The notes: generated from the letters alone by a model not told the origin. A stretch of DNA of 55,220 bases from an uncultured Lachnospiraceae bacterium (GCA_900320325.1 ONRU01000004.1:12413-67632); one strand, 5' to 3'; positions 8,434 through 17,601 are shown, numbered from the stretch's first letter. Numbers and translations: made by a program.

Positions 8434-9798
8434 TCAGACCATATACTCCGGCTTCACTTTGGCGTCATATTCCTCTCCGGTCATGAAGCCCATGGCCAGA
8501 ACAGCCTCTTTCAGGGTGGTATTCTCCGCAAAAGCCTTATGGGCCGCCGCGGCCGCATTTTCATAACCAATCTCCGGGGACAGGCAGGTGACCAGCATCA
8601 GGGACCTGCCCAGATTCTCCGCCATCCTGTCCGGATTGGCTTTTATGCCCCTGATACAGTTCTTCTCAAAAGAGGCCATGCCGTCGCCCAGCAGGCGGAC
8701 CGACTGGATCATATTGTAGGCCAGGACCGGCATGAATACGTTGAGCTGGAAATTGCCCTGGGAAGCGCCGAAGCCGATGGCCGTATCATTTCCCATGACC
8801 TGGACGGCGATCATCGTGATGGCTTCGCACTGGGTGGGATTGACTTTGCCGGGCATGATGGAACTGCCGGGCTCATTCTCGGGAATGCTGATCTCCCCGA
8901 TCCCGCACCGGGGCCCGGAAGCCAGCCAGCGTACATCATTGGCGATCTTCATCAGATTGGCCGCCAGGGCTTTCAGGGCACCGCTGGTAAATACATAGGC
9001 GTCTTTGGAGGTCAGGGCATGGAACTTATTGGAGGAGGCCCGGAAGCGGTCTCCTGTCAGGGCCGAGATCTTCTCCGCGCAGAGGCGGTCGAAGCCGGCC
9101 GGACAGTTCAGGCCTGTACCGACGGCCGTCCCGCCGATGGCCAGGTCCCGCAGATGGTCCGCCGCCTGGTCCAGCATGCAGCGGTTCTCCTCCAGCATGG
9201 CCCGCCAGCCGCTGATCTCCTGGGAAAAGCGCAGGGGGACCGCGTCCTGCAGGTGGGTGCGGCCGATCTTGATGACATCCTCATTCTCCTGTTCCAGACG
9301 CCGCAGGGTATCCGTCAGGCGGTCCAGGGAAGGATAGATATAATCCCGGATGGCCAGAACAGCCGCCACATTCATGGCTGTCGGGAAGGTATCGTTGGAG
9401 CTCTGGGACATATTGACATGGTCATTGGGATGGATCTTCAGATCCGGATGATTTCGGGCGGCGATATGGGCAATGACCTCATTGACATTCATATTGCTCT
9501 GGGTACCGCTGCCGGTCTGCCAGACCTTCAGGGGAAATTCATGGGGATAGCGTCCTTCCAGAATGCCGGCGCAGGCTTCGGTAATGGCCTGTCCGGTCTC
9601 CCGGTCCAGTCTGCCCAGCTCCATATTGGAGGCGGCGCAGGCGGATTTGAGGACCGCGAAGGCCCGGATGACCTCGGCCGGTATGGTTTCGGTCCCTATG
9701 GCAAAGTTCTCCAGACTTCTCTGGGTCTGGGCGCCCCAGAAATGGTCAGCGGGCACTCTGACCTCCCCCATCGTATCATGCTCGATTCTGTATTCCAT
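8434..9798 (-). CDS. fumC: Class II fumarate hydratase
   Basis: This enzyme interconverts fumarate and L-malate. The 454-residue length is normal for class II fumarase. Visible signatures are WGAQTQRSLENF near the N-terminus, WQTGSGTQSNMNVNEVI around residue 93, HVNMSQSSNDTFPT around 128, and the superfamily signature GSSIMPGKVNP around 317, which carries the catalytic serine. Aspartase is a close relative, but the residues in the second motif match FumC better. An AAAGGA site precedes the ATG. It follows the Gfo/Idh/MocA gene by 42 bases on the same strand, so the two are probably co-transcribed. With citrate synthase at 26262 it suggests a partial TCA pathway. Confidence 0.95.
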   Translation of the reverse strand: MEYRIEHDTMGEVRVPADHFWGAQTQRSLENFAIGTETIPAEVIRAFAVLKSACAASNMELGRLDRETGQAITEACAGILEGRYPHEFPLKVWQTGSGTQSNMNVNEVIAHIAARNHPDLKIHPNDHVNMSQSSNDTFPTAMNVAAVLAIRDYIYPSLDRLTDTLRRLEQENEDVIKIGRTHLQDAVPLRFSQEISGWRAMLEENRCMLDQAADHLRDLAIGGTAVGTGLNCPAGFDRLCAEKISALTGDRFRASSNKFHALTSKDAYVFTSGALKALAANLMKIANDVRWLASGPRCGIGEISIPENEPGSSIMPGKVNPTQCEAITMIAVQVMGNDTAIGFGASQGNFQLNVFMPVLAYNMIQSVRLLGDGMASFEKNCIRGIKANPDRMAENLGRSLMLVTCLSPEIGYENAAAAAHKAFAENTTLKEAVLAMGFMTGEEYDAKVKPEYMV

Positions 9799-9840
9799 GC
9801 TCTTGTCCTTTCTGTATCTGTGATCATCCCGCCGTGTCTC

Positions 9841-11088
9841 TCACGCCTGTGCTTCCGGCAGGTCTTTTCCGGCCGCGAATCCGTCTCCGGCCACCGGAAC
9901 CTGACTTTCCCCATCGCCCGTCCCCGCAGGCGGAAGAAATGTCTCCGCGGTCTCCGCGGACGGATCCGGCACTGCTGCCGCGTCTTCCGCAGCAGCGGCT
10001 GACGCAGCTTCCCCGCCGTCCGCGCCGGCGGCAGCCGCCGCCTTTCTGGAAGCGGTATGCTCCGCCCGGAACTTATGATAGGCCTCCAGCTCCTGTTCAT
10101 CCATTTCCTGGGGGAAGCGGACCTTGAGCTGGCCCCGGATATGGTCCGTCATGTGCAGGATCGAGATAATCTGGTCATGATCCATCTGTTCCACTTCCAG
10201 CCGGTCCTCCTTGATCGCCTTTGCGCAGGCCCGGATCTCATATTCATAGCCGGTCCGCTGTCCCGGCCTTTTATAGGAAGAGATCCTGTTATGATCACTG
10301 TCCAGGACAGTCAGGCTCTCGAAATTATTGACATTTTCGATCACGATACAGCCTTTGGTACCGCTGATCACGGCCCGTCTGTCGGAAACGCCTACCATGG
10401 AAACCGACAGCTGGGCGATCCTGCCGCTGCTGTAGCGCAGCGTGATGCTCTCCTGCTCATCCATATGCAGAGCGGTATAAGTACAGTGGGCATTGATCCT
10501 GCTGATATCGTCTCCGAAGATCATGGAAGCAAAATTCAGCAGATAGATCCCTATGTCCAGCAGGGCGCCTCCGCCCAGATCCGGATCCAGCATCCTTCTG
10601 ACCCGTCCCACATTGTAGCCGAGACCTGCCGTCAGCATGACCGGTTCTCCGATGATCCCGGACCGCAGGGTCTCCAGAATCTGGCCCGCAAAAGGCAGGA
10701 AACGGATCCACATGGCCTCCGCGGCAAATACATGTTTCTCATGGGCCAGGGCCAGCAGTTCCTCCGCCATGGGGGCGTTCAGGCAGAAAGGCTTCTCGCA
10801 GAGGACAGGCCTGCCATACTCGATGCACATTTTGACCTGCTCATAATGCTCCGAATGCGGGGTCGCGATGTAGACCAGGTCCACCTTGCGGTCCTCCAGA
10901 AGCTCCTGCAGGGAACCGTACGCCTTTTTGAAACCGTATTTCTGGGCGAATTCATAGGCCCTGTCCGTACTTCTGGAACAGACCGCGTAGGGTCTGACCT
11001 CCGAAACATAACGAATGGTCTCCGCCATCTTCCCCGCCATATAGCCGGTCCCGACGATCGCCATATTTAATCTTCCAAATCCCAACAT
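9841..11088 (-). CDS. Gfo/Idh/MocA-family oxidoreductase
   Basis: A 415-residue NAD(P)-dependent dehydrogenase, probably acting on a sugar or sugar derivative. The N-terminal Rossmann fold begins MAIVGTGYMAGK; VLCEKPFCLN around residue 100 holds the family's conserved lysine; the C-terminal alpha/beta domain starts with GGGALLDIGIYLL. The catalytic region ends around residue 345. A tail of about 65 residues rich in Ala, Glu, Gly and Pro follows, which is unusual for the family and likely disordered. The ATG at 11088 is chosen because GGAGG and AGGA lie before it; the open frame continues upstream into the tRNA-Arg terminator, which cannot be coding. It is probably co-transcribed with fumC. 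The substrate is unknown. Confidence 0.85.
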   Translation of the reverse strand: MLGFGRLNMAIVGTGYMAGKMAETIRYVSEVRPYAVCSRSTDRAYEFAQKYGFKKAYGSLQELLEDRKVDLVYIATPHSEHYEQVKMCIEYGRPVLCEKPFCLNAPMAEELLALAHEKHVFAAEAMWIRFLPFAGQILETLRSGIIGEPVMLTAGLGYNVGRVRRMLDPDLGGGALLDIGIYLLNFASMIFGDDISRINAHCTYTALHMDEQESITLRYSSGRIAQLSVSMVGVSDRRAVISGTKGCIVIENVNNFESLTVLDSDHNRISSYKRPGQRTGYEYEIRACAKAIKEDRLEVEQMDHDQIISILHMTDHIRGQLKVRFPQEMDEQELEAYHKFRAEHTASRKAAAAAGADGGEAASAAAAEDAAAVPDPSAETAETFLPPAGTGDGESQVPVAGDGFAAGKDLPEAQA

Positions 11089-11201
11089 AATCCTGTCCTC
11101 CGGTCCTGGAATCCTGCCGTCCGTCCGGACGCGGTCCGGTACAGGAACGGCGATGCACACTTCACTTATACACAACAGAGCGCATTCGAAACACGATCCA
11201 T

Positions 11202-11234
11202 AAAAAAATAAGGCAGTGCCCTGTAAGCACTGCC
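11202..11234 (-). terminator. Terminator of tRNA-Arg
   Basis: On the minus strand a stem GGCAGTGC / GCACTGCC with a 7-base loop is followed by TTATTTTTTT. It begins a few bases after the tRNA. Confidence 0.88.
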
Positions 11235-11241
11235 TGCGTAG

Positions 11242-11313
11242 TACACCCGACAGGAATCGAACCTGCATTAAAGGCGTCGGAGGCCTTCGTTCTATCCATT
11301 AGACTACGGGTGC
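11242..11313 (-). tRNA. tRNA-Arg (anticodon CCG)
   Basis: A 72-base cloverleaf fits on the minus strand. The acceptor stem is GCACCCG / CGGGTGT with a terminal G-U pair, followed by discriminator A; CCA is not encoded. The anticodon arm is AAGGC-CTCCGAC-GCCTT, giving anticodon CCG for the arginine codon CGG. The T arm is GCAGG-TTCGATT-CCTGT. It has its own promoter and terminator and is a single-gene transcript. Confidence 0.95.
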
Positions 11314-11341
11314 TTATCTGCTGTCTTTAAACAGCATGAAT

Positions 11342-11370
11342 ATATTATCACATGTGCTCCGACTTGTCCA
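11342..11370 (-). promoter_or_regulatory. tRNA-Arg promoter
   Basis: On the minus strand TGGACA, a 17-base spacer and TAATAT precede the tRNA. The expected start leaves a leader of about 20 bases that can form a small hairpin (GCTGT / ACAGC). Confidence 0.7.
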
Positions 11371-11514
11371 GTACACAAATAATCTGTCCGCAAAAGTCCG
11401 GGCAGATTTTTTCAGCCTGAAAGCAGAAACGCATGTAAAAAGGATTGTGTAAAAATGATCCGGACGCGGAAGGCCCTGCCCGTCCTACGACAGGCAGAGC
11501 CCTCCGTTCGGCAT

Positions 11515-12426
11515 TCAGACGATCCGGAACTGTTTTTCCTCCGGGTCGTAATAATAGACATTATCGCTCAGGATCATATCCTCCGGCACCTCGCAGCGGT
11601 TGACCTCCCGGACCATCCGGCGCAGGGCGTCAGGTTCCCCGGCGGCTTCCGGGATCAGGATGACTTCATGGACAGAACTGGGCAGGATGTAGAATCCGCC
11701 GCCCAGATATTCTGTGACCTTTTCCAGAAGTCCGGGATAAAAAAGAGCGGAAGCCCCATAGGTCTGGTTCCTGTTGGTCAGGATATACATATCCACGGAA
11801 CCTGCCGTATCATCGATGGCCTCCTCCAGTTCCTCCGGGCAGTCCCCGATCATCTCCCGTATGTTGGTGACCACCGGCTCCAGCAGGACCGGAGCCGACT
11901 GCCTGGCCTGGGCGAAGAGTTCTTCCGTGGAAATGCCCCAGAGTCCGGTCAGCTCACTGGTAATGACCGCGACGCCGCCGGGAATGCCGGCTTCTTTCAG
12001 AACAAAAATAAAGACGATCGCCAGGTCCTCATAGCGGATGTAGGGGACTCTCCGCAGCAGCTCCGGATTCCTTTCATAGCCCAGTACCTTCATGCCGATC
12101 ATTTTACGGACACTTTCCCAGTCTTCCGGGGCGAAGTCGAATTCACGTATATCATCCAGGCTGCTGACACAGATCCGGAGCATGGCTTCCGCCGTCTCCC
12201 CGACTGACATGCCGCCCCTGTACAGATCATAAAAGTTTTCCATATAAAGGGTCGGTGCTATATGGCTCTCATTCCTGCGGAGCAGACAGCCGTGCAGACG
12301 GACTCCGTTATTTTTGGTGATGGTCTGGAAGGAGATCTCCATCCCTACAGGGCACCGGACCAGCAGCTCTTCTCGCAGGCTGCTGTAAAATGATTCTCTG
12401 GATAACTGACTGTTTTCTTGTTTCAT
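11515..12426 (-). CDS. DUF5688 family protein
   Basis: A 303-residue protein of unknown function. It matches the DUF5688 pattern I know from Clostridia: an N-terminal helical segment, then VKNNGV-like and PTLYMENFYDLYRGG segments, and a mixed alpha/beta C-terminal half ending with a segment that reports on values (SSVHEVILIP). No signal peptide or membrane segment is seen, so it is probably cytoplasmic. The ATG at 12426 is preceded by GGAGG at an unusually long 12-base spacing. The efp terminator lies directly upstream, so transcription would need read-through or a promoter inside that hairpin region. An imperfect GC-rich stem (about 11470-11502) follows the gene but has no T-run. No function can be assigned. 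Confidence 0.75.
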   Translation of the reverse strand: MKQENSQLSRESFYSSLREELLVRCPVGMEISFQTITKNNGVRLHGCLLRRNESHIAPTLYMENFYDLYRGGMSVGETAEAMLRICVSSLDDIREFDFAPEDWESVRKMIGMKVLGYERNPELLRRVPYIRYEDLAIVFIFVLKEAGIPGGVAVITSELTGLWGISTEELFAQARQSAPVLLEPVVTNIREMIGDCPEELEEAIDDTAGSVDMYILTNRNQTYGASALFYPGLLEKVTEYLGGGFYILPSSVHEVILIPEAAGEPDALRRMVREVNRCEVPEDMILSDNVYYYDPEEKQFRIV

Positions 12427-12448
12427 AAAACTGTAATTCCTCCAAATG

Positions 12449-12484
12449 AAAAAGACAATGGGCCTGTGAAACCCATTGTCTTTC
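12449..12484 (-). terminator. efp terminator
   Basis: On the minus strand a stem AGACAATGGG / CCCATTGTCT is followed by TTTTTC. It lies between efp and the DUF5688 gene, immediately before the latter's ribosome-binding site. Confidence 0.88.
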
Positions 12485-12521
12485 ATTCATTCAGAAATTA
12501 CAGATCCGAATCCGCCGCGGC

Positions 12522-13079
12522 TTATACTCTGGAGAGATATTCGCCGGATCTGGTATCGATCTTGATCTTGTCGCCGATATTGACGAACAGAGGCACGTTG
12601 ACCTGGGCGCCGGTCTCGACCGTAGCGGGCTTGGTCGCGCCGGTCGCGGTGTTGCCCTTGAAGCCGGGCTCTGTCTCTGTGACCTCAAGTTCTACGAACA
12701 TAGGAGGCTCAATAGCGAAAGGATTGTTGTTATAGGACTGGATCTTAACGATATCGTTCTCTTTCACGAACTTCATGCCGTCACCGATAATGTCCTTGCC
12801 CAGGGTGATCTGGTCATAGGTCTCATTATCCATGAAGGTATACAGGTCGCCATCCGCGTACAGATAGCAGTACTCTTTCCGGTCGATCCTGGCCTGCGGG
12901 AATTTCTCGGTAGGACGGAAAGTAGTCTCTGTAACGCCGCCGTTGATGATATCTTTAAGCTTGGTTCTTACAAATGCCGCGCCTTTACCGGGCTTAACAT
13001 GCTGGAATTCGACGATCTCCAGAACAGAACCATCCTTTTCGATTGTAATGCCATTTCTGAAATCACTGGCTGAAATCAT
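12522..13079 (-). CDS. efp: Translation elongation factor P
   Basis: EF-P relieves ribosomes stalled at polyproline. The 185-residue protein has the normal three-domain length. The N-terminal KOW-like domain carries the loop [10 protein letters not shown] with K32 at the tip, the position that is modified in many bacteria; no modification genes are in the window. The C-terminal OB domain ends with the typical [21 protein letters not shown] signature. An AGGAGG site precedes the ATG, and a strong promoter lies at 13121-13149. A terminator follows (12449-12484), so it is likely a single-gene transcript. Confidence 0.98.
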   Translation of the reverse strand: MISASDFRNGITIEKDGSVLEIVEFQHVKPGKGAAFVRTKLKDIINGGVTETTFRPTEKFPQARIDRKEYCYLYADGDLYTFMDNETYDQITLGKDIIGDGMKFVKENDIVKIQSYNNNPFAIEPPMFVELEVTETEPGFKGNTATGATKPATVETGAQVNVPLFVNIGDKIKIDTRSGEYLSRV

Positions 13080-13120
13080 ATCATAATACCTCCTGATAAT
13101 ATCGCGTAAAATACTTAATA

Positions 13121-13149
13121 ATTCTACAATGCCTGACCGAGTTTTTCAA
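13121..13149 (-). promoter_or_regulatory. efp promoter
   Basis: On the minus strand TTGAAA, a 17-base spacer and TAGAAT form a near-consensus sigma-A promoter. The expected leader is about 35 bases. Confidence 0.75.
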
Positions 13150-13241
13150 CCCTTTTCAGTGAATTGCGAAAAAGGCCCCCCTCGGAACAGCGCTTGCGGA
13201 CAAAGGCCCCGCGGACGGCTTCCTGCTGCCGGGCTTTCCCG

Positions 13242-13691
13242 TCAGGTCAGGACCTTGCGCAGTTCCTCCATAAAGGTCTCTACGTCCTTGAATTCACGGT
13301 ATACGGACGCGAAACGGACATAGGCGACCGGATCCAGATCGTGGACCTTGCGCATGACCATTTCCCCGATGTCCTTGCTGGGGATCTCCTTCTCGGTCCG
13401 CTCATAGATCTCGGCCTCGATCTCATCCACAGTCCTGCGGATCTGGTTCATGCTGACCGGACGCTTGTGGCAGGCCCGGAGAATGCCGCTCTCGATCTTG
13501 CTGCGGTCATAGGTCTCCCGGTTATTGTCTTTCTTGATGACGACCATGGGTATGGTCTCGATCTTTTCGTAAGTGGTAAAACGCCTGCTGCAGCCGTCGC
13601 AGACCCTGCGCCTCCTGATGGAATTATCTTCTTCGACCGGCCGTGAATCAATGACTCTGGTATTCTCACCGCCGCAATAGGGGCACTTCAT
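13242..13691 (-). CDS. nrdR: Transcriptional repressor NrdR
   Basis: NrdR represses ribonucleotide reductase genes in response to (d)ATP. The 149-residue protein has the expected length. An N-terminal zinc ribbon uses C3, C6, C31 and C34 (MKCPYCGG and CDGC), followed by the arginine-rich RRRR segment and an ATP-cone domain beginning at MVVIKKDNN. No ribonucleotide reductase gene is present in the window. It lies between the pyruvate-kinase-like gene and efp on the same strand, with 150-200 base gaps; the efp promoter suggests separate transcription. Confidence 0.97.
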   Translation of the reverse strand: MKCPYCGGENTRVIDSRPVEEDNSIRRRRVCDGCSRRFTTYEKIETIPMVVIKKDNNRETYDRSKIESGILRACHKRPVSMNQIRRTVDEIEAEIYERTEKEIPSKDIGEMVMRKVHDLDPVAYVRFASVYREFKDVETFMEELRKVLT

Positions 13692-13892
13692 ATCCGTCCT
13701 CCTGTTCTTCCTTCCGTAAATCGGTCTCTATCCCGGCCGGCCCGTGTGAACGTCCGGCCCCCTGCTATCATAATACCCGAACAGACAGTCCGGGGAAAGC
13801 GGTTTTCCCGTTTTCCGCGCGGAAAGGAGCTTTCCGGTCCGTTTCCGCCTCCGTGACAGGGCCCGGACAGGTTCTGTATCAGGAGCGCACGC

Positions 13893-14912
13893 TCAAAGGA
13901 GTCCCATGGCGTCAAAGCCGCCCGCGCGGAAGGCTTCCCCTGCCGCCGCCGTATTGGCCAGGTAACGGATGACCTCCACCGGATAAGAGCCGACTGCCGT
14001 TTCCCCCGTGACCATGACGCCGGAGGCGCCGTCCGCCACAGTATTGAATATATCCGAGACTTCCGCTCTGGTCGGGACCGCGCTGGATGTCATGGTAAAG
14101 AGCATCTGGGTGGCGACCATAAACGGAACGCCGGCCTGCCGGCACTGGCGGCCGATCTCTTTCTGGGCCGCCGGCAGCTTCCACAGGTCCATGTCATTGC
14201 CCAGATCTCCTCTGGCGATACAGACCGAGTCCGCCTCTTTCAGGAGTTCCGGCAGCCGGCCAAGGCCCTGGCGGTTCTCAATCTTGGCGATCAGCTCCAG
14301 GTGGTCCGCCCCGTTCTCCCGCAGCGCCTGCCGGACCTCGATCAGGTCCTGCCGGCTCCTGACAAAAGGCTGCATGATCCCCGTGATGCCGAACTCCGCC
14401 GCGTCCCGGATATTGCGCAGATCCGCCTCCGTCATCGTCGGCGGATGGATGACGGCGCCATGGACCGCAATGCTCTTGCGGCTCTGCAGCAGTCCGCCGC
14501 GCAGGACCTCTGCCTCCGCCCTGCTGCCGTCACCCGTTAAGATGACAGCAAGGATCCGGCCGTCATCCAGCAGGACCTCCCGGCCGGGCGTCAGGGCCTC
14601 CAGCACGATGGCAGGGACCGGGATCTGCCCCGCTCCTTCTTCCGCAAAGACCACCCGGCCCCCTTCGGTCATATTGACCGGTTCGGCCAATACGCCGATC
14701 CGCAGCTCCGGGCCCTGCATGTCCATCAGGATTTTGGGCCTGACCCCGGCCAGTCGGGATGCCTGATGGATCATGACGATCCGGTCTCCCCCGGCCCGCA
14801 GGCCCTCGTGGGATAAGTTGATACGGATACCGGTCATACCGGCCCGAAACATCTCCGTCAGTGTTTCCACACTGGCACAGGAAGGCCCCAGTGTTCCGTA
14901 AATGTCTGTCAT
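13893..14912 (-). CDS. Single-domain pyruvate kinase-like protein (no C-terminal domain)
   Basis: The 339 residues align along the catalytic barrel of pyruvate kinase: YGTLGPSC, GIRINLSHEG (R30, N32, S34), MDMQGPELRIG (D64, R71), LLDDGRI, IAKIENRQGL (catalytic K210, metal ligand E212), ARGDLG (D236) and MVATQMLFTM (T268), then PTRAEVSDIFN and GETAVGSYPVEVI. The protein stops where a normal enzyme begins its C-terminal effector domain (usual length about 470-590). The B domain is small. The usual Thr-Lys of DTKGPEIR is Met-Gln. Catalytic residues are otherwise intact, so activity without allosteric control is possible, as is another role. It lies 67 bases after the OpgB/LtaS-like gene on the same strand. 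The ATG follows AAGGGA at rather long spacing. Confidence 0.8.
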   Translation of the reverse strand: MTDIYGTLGPSCASVETLTEMFRAGMTGIRINLSHEGLRAGGDRIVMIHQASRLAGVRPKILMDMQGPELRIGVLAEPVNMTEGGRVVFAEEGAGQIPVPAIVLEALTPGREVLLDDGRILAVILTGDGSRAEAEVLRGGLLQSRKSIAVHGAVIHPPTMTEADLRNIRDAAEFGITGIMQPFVRSRQDLIEVRQALRENGADHLELIAKIENRQGLGRLPELLKEADSVCIARGDLGNDMDLWKLPAAQKEIGRQCRQAGVPFMVATQMLFTMTSSAVPTRAEVSDIFNTVADGASGVMVTGETAVGSYPVEVIRYLANTAAAGEAFRAGGFDAMGLL

Positions 14913-14979
14913 GATGCTCGCTTCCCTTCCTCAAATCAGACCGCGCGAAGCAGTGTACCTCCGGCGCCGCGCCCTGTTC

Positions 14980-17418
14980 CTATTCCTCCTCAATGCCCAT
15001 GGCCTCGTTGGAAATATCGATCCGAAGCGCCCCCAGGCCGTCGTAGGTATTGAATTCTACAGAGTCCACGACTCTGTGGGCGTCTGTATCGTAGATGACA
15101 AAATTCAGGCCGATCCGCTGGACCGCGTACTCTACGCCATTGATCTTGACGGAACAGGTCAGATACCGGCCGGCGCCGCCGCCCGCGCCGGACAGGCCGC
15201 CTTGGGACAGGATACTGTAGGAAACGCCGTCCGACATGGTGCCGCTGTCGCCGATCTCCGCCATGCTCAGGTCTTCCGTGACCTCCAGCGGCGTGATGAT
15301 GCCGTAGTAGCTCCATCTGTAATGGCCTTCCAGGTTCCGGGTCAGCCCCAGATTGTGGAGTCCCGTCATAATATTCTCATCCAGCATCCTGGTACCGTCA
15401 TCCCGGATCGTGACGAAAATGGTATACTGGCGGTTCTGGGACAGTTTATACAGATATTTATAGATATTGTTGGTCTTCAGCGTCAGGTCACCTGTCATCT
15501 CCGCCGCTTCGTAGCGCGTGCCGGACTTGCCGACGATATAGACACGCAGCTCCGCGTTCTTGAAATTCAGATCCCTGAGATCGACCGAACCCCTGTAGAC
15601 ACCTTCTTCGGCCTCGTGCAGGACGGTCGTCGAGACCTTGTCCGGATGCTGGAAATCCCAGGCGTCGATCTCCACGCTTTTGATCTTTTCAAAAACGTTG
15701 TCAATGTTGTTGACGGCGACCGCGCAGGACTCGGCCGTATCATCGATCTCCGCGATGGCCAGGGACGCGGAAGGCGACAGGCCCTGGGCGTCCGCCAGTT
15801 CCTCACTGTAGAGGTCCAGATCCGCCAGCTTGTCCATAAATTCCGATTTCCGGCTCAGCTCGTCCGCCAGCTCCTCATAGCCGTACTGCTCCATCAGGGT
15901 ATCTTCCGAAGAAAAGAGGTTTGTCCCCAGGCCCAGGCGCTCACCCTCGATCTGACATCCCATGGCCGCCAGGGTCGTCGGGAAGCAGTCCAGCGTGCTG
16001 TAGCTGCGCTTACGTTCCGGATCCGCCGGCTCCGCCGCGGCATTGATCCATACATTAAAGGTCCTTCTGTCATAGTTCTCCCCGACATTCTGGCAGAAGT
16101 CCGTGTCCATGGTCAGATGGTCGCCCGCGATAATGATGGTGGTATCCTCATAGAAATCCTGTTCTTTGGCCCAGTTGACAAAATCCGCCACCTGCCTGCT
16201 GGAGCAGGCCATGACATTGGCGTACTGGTTGCCCCTAAAGCTGTCCGTACACAGATCACAGTAATAGCCGTCTTCAAAATGGGTATCGACCGTCAGCATG
16301 GTAAAATTAAAAGGCTTATCCTGTGCGGCCAGATCCAGAAGTCTGTCTTTGGCGTAGGTAAAGAGCTTGGCGTCCTCATACCCCCAGAAGACATAGTAAT
16401 TCTCCGGGATCAGGCCCTGGTCAATGGCCCATTCATAATCATCGATCTCATAGTCCCCGTGCTGGCTGAAATACAGGCGCCTGCCGCCGAAGGTGGCGTT
16501 GGAGCCCAGCATCAGCACCTGGTTATAGCCCTGTTCCTTCAGGACATCTCCCAGGGCCGTCACGCCGGCAAAAAAGGAATCCTGGGTATTCATTTTGTTA
16601 AAGGAGCCCCTGGCGTCCGTGAACGTATCCGAAAGGTCTACTTTCAGGGGCAGTCCTGTTGTCTGGGTGAACATGGCCGCCATGGTATAAGTGGAGCCGG
16701 GCAGGACATCCGCCCCGTTCAGCAGGGGGTCGGAACCGGAAAAGTCCTCATTTGCCTCTCCCAGGGCGGTCAGCTCCGGAATCACATTCCGGTTAAAGGC
16801 GCCGCCGTTCATGGCGTCCGAATAGGTCATCTCCATGGACTCCAGATAGATATAGATCACGTTCCTCTTCTTTTCCGGGAAGGTAATGTTCACTTTGGCA
16901 GGATCCGTGTAATGATCCTCAATGAAGGAAGAGGCGTTGAGCTCATTGGAGATATAGGTGCCCATGTCCAGCCGGTTCCATGAAAAGATCAGCGTCAGTA
17001 CGATCATCAGGGCACCGCAGACGGCCCCCAGGCGGACCAGATACTTGCGTACCCGCCTGCGTCTTCTGTAGATCAGGAGGGCGGCGGTATAGAAAAGTCC
17101 CGCCAGGCCCGCCGGGATGACACAGTTGACGATGCCCGAGGCGATCATATCACCGCCGGTGCCTTCAATGGGGGCGTTTATGTGATAGATGACTTCATCC
17201 ATCTTCAGACCGTTCCAGGTGGCAAAGACCCATCTGGCCAGAGCGACGAGCAGAACGCCGGACACGACAAGAAGGATCGAAAGTATCATTCCGATCCAAA
17301 TGAGTATCCGGTGCGTCTTTTTCTTCCTGCGGGCTCTGACACCGGGCCTGTCCTTCTTCACTTTTTTTTCTGCTGAAGCGGTCTTTTGTGTTTCCTTGCT
17401 TGCTTCAGATTTTTTCAA
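14980..17418 (-). CDS. LTA synthase / phosphoglycerol transferase (OpgB-like) family membrane sulfatase-fold protein
   Basis: The 812-residue protein starts with a Lys-rich cytoplasmic tail and three membrane helices (about 38-60, 94-116, 128-145). An extracellular alkaline-phosphatase/sulfatase-fold domain follows: NVIYIYLESMEMTY (metal Glu), GSTYTMAAMFTQTTGLPL (likely nucleophilic Thr, as in E. coli OpgB), VDTHFEDGYYC and IIIAGDHLTMD (metal ligands). A beta-rich C-terminal part of about 250 residues is not recognised. Such enzymes move glycerol phosphate from phosphatidylglycerol to a polymer or glycan outside the membrane. The order of motifs fits OpgB-like better than LtaS. It begins with TTG at 17418, supported by AAAGGA nine bases upstream and no usable ATG before the first helix. 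The pyruvate-kinase-like gene follows closely. Confidence 0.85.
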   Translation of the reverse strand: MKKSEASKETQKTASAEKKVKKDRPGVRARRKKKTHRILIWIGMILSILLVVSGVLLVALARWVFATWNGLKMDEVIYHINAPIEGTGGDMIASGIVNCVIPAGLAGLFYTAALLIYRRRRRVRKYLVRLGAVCGALMIVLTLIFSWNRLDMGTYISNELNASSFIEDHYTDPAKVNITFPEKKRNVIYIYLESMEMTYSDAMNGGAFNRNVIPELTALGEANEDFSGSDPLLNGADVLPGSTYTMAAMFTQTTGLPLKVDLSDTFTDARGSFNKMNTQDSFFAGVTALGDVLKEQGYNQVLMLGSNATFGGRRLYFSQHGDYEIDDYEWAIDQGLIPENYYVFWGYEDAKLFTYAKDRLLDLAAQDKPFNFTMLTVDTHFEDGYYCDLCTDSFRGNQYANVMACSSRQVADFVNWAKEQDFYEDTTIIIAGDHLTMDTDFCQNVGENYDRRTFNVWINAAAEPADPERKRSYSTLDCFPTTLAAMGCQIEGERLGLGTNLFSSEDTLMEQYGYEELADELSRKSEFMDKLADLDLYSEELADAQGLSPSASLAIAEIDDTAESCAVAVNNIDNVFEKIKSVEIDAWDFQHPDKVSTTVLHEAEEGVYRGSVDLRDLNFKNAELRVYIVGKSGTRYEAAEMTGDLTLKTNNIYKYLYKLSQNRQYTIFVTIRDDGTRMLDENIMTGLHNLGLTRNLEGHYRWSYYGIITPLEVTEDLSMAEIGDSGTMSDGVSYSILSQGGLSGAGGGAGRYLTCSVKINGVEYAVQRIGLNFVIYDTDAHRVVDSVEFNTYDGLGALRIDISNEAMGIEEE

Positions 17419-17601
17419 TTGTCAGTATCCTTTTCAAATTGATCTTTTTCATCCTCCGATCACACATCTGTGTGTGAATCATATGAATTATAGTTATATT
17501 TATGAAAAAAATCCAGTCATTCCCGTATTTTATAGAATTTTCATATCTGACAGCTGTTTTGGTTCGTTTTCCGGGATCGTTTTTTACCGGGCAGATAATT
17601 C

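Noticed and set aside
11089-11268. Longer N-terminus of the Gfo/Idh/MocA gene
   Set aside because: The extra frame runs through the tRNA-Arg terminator and into the tRNA gene itself; the ATG at 11088 has a good ribosome-binding site.
14902-16983. Open frame of 693 codons on the plus strand opposite the OpgB/LtaS-like gene
   Set aside because: It covers a well-supported minus-strand gene, has no recognisable domain and starts inside the neighbouring gene.
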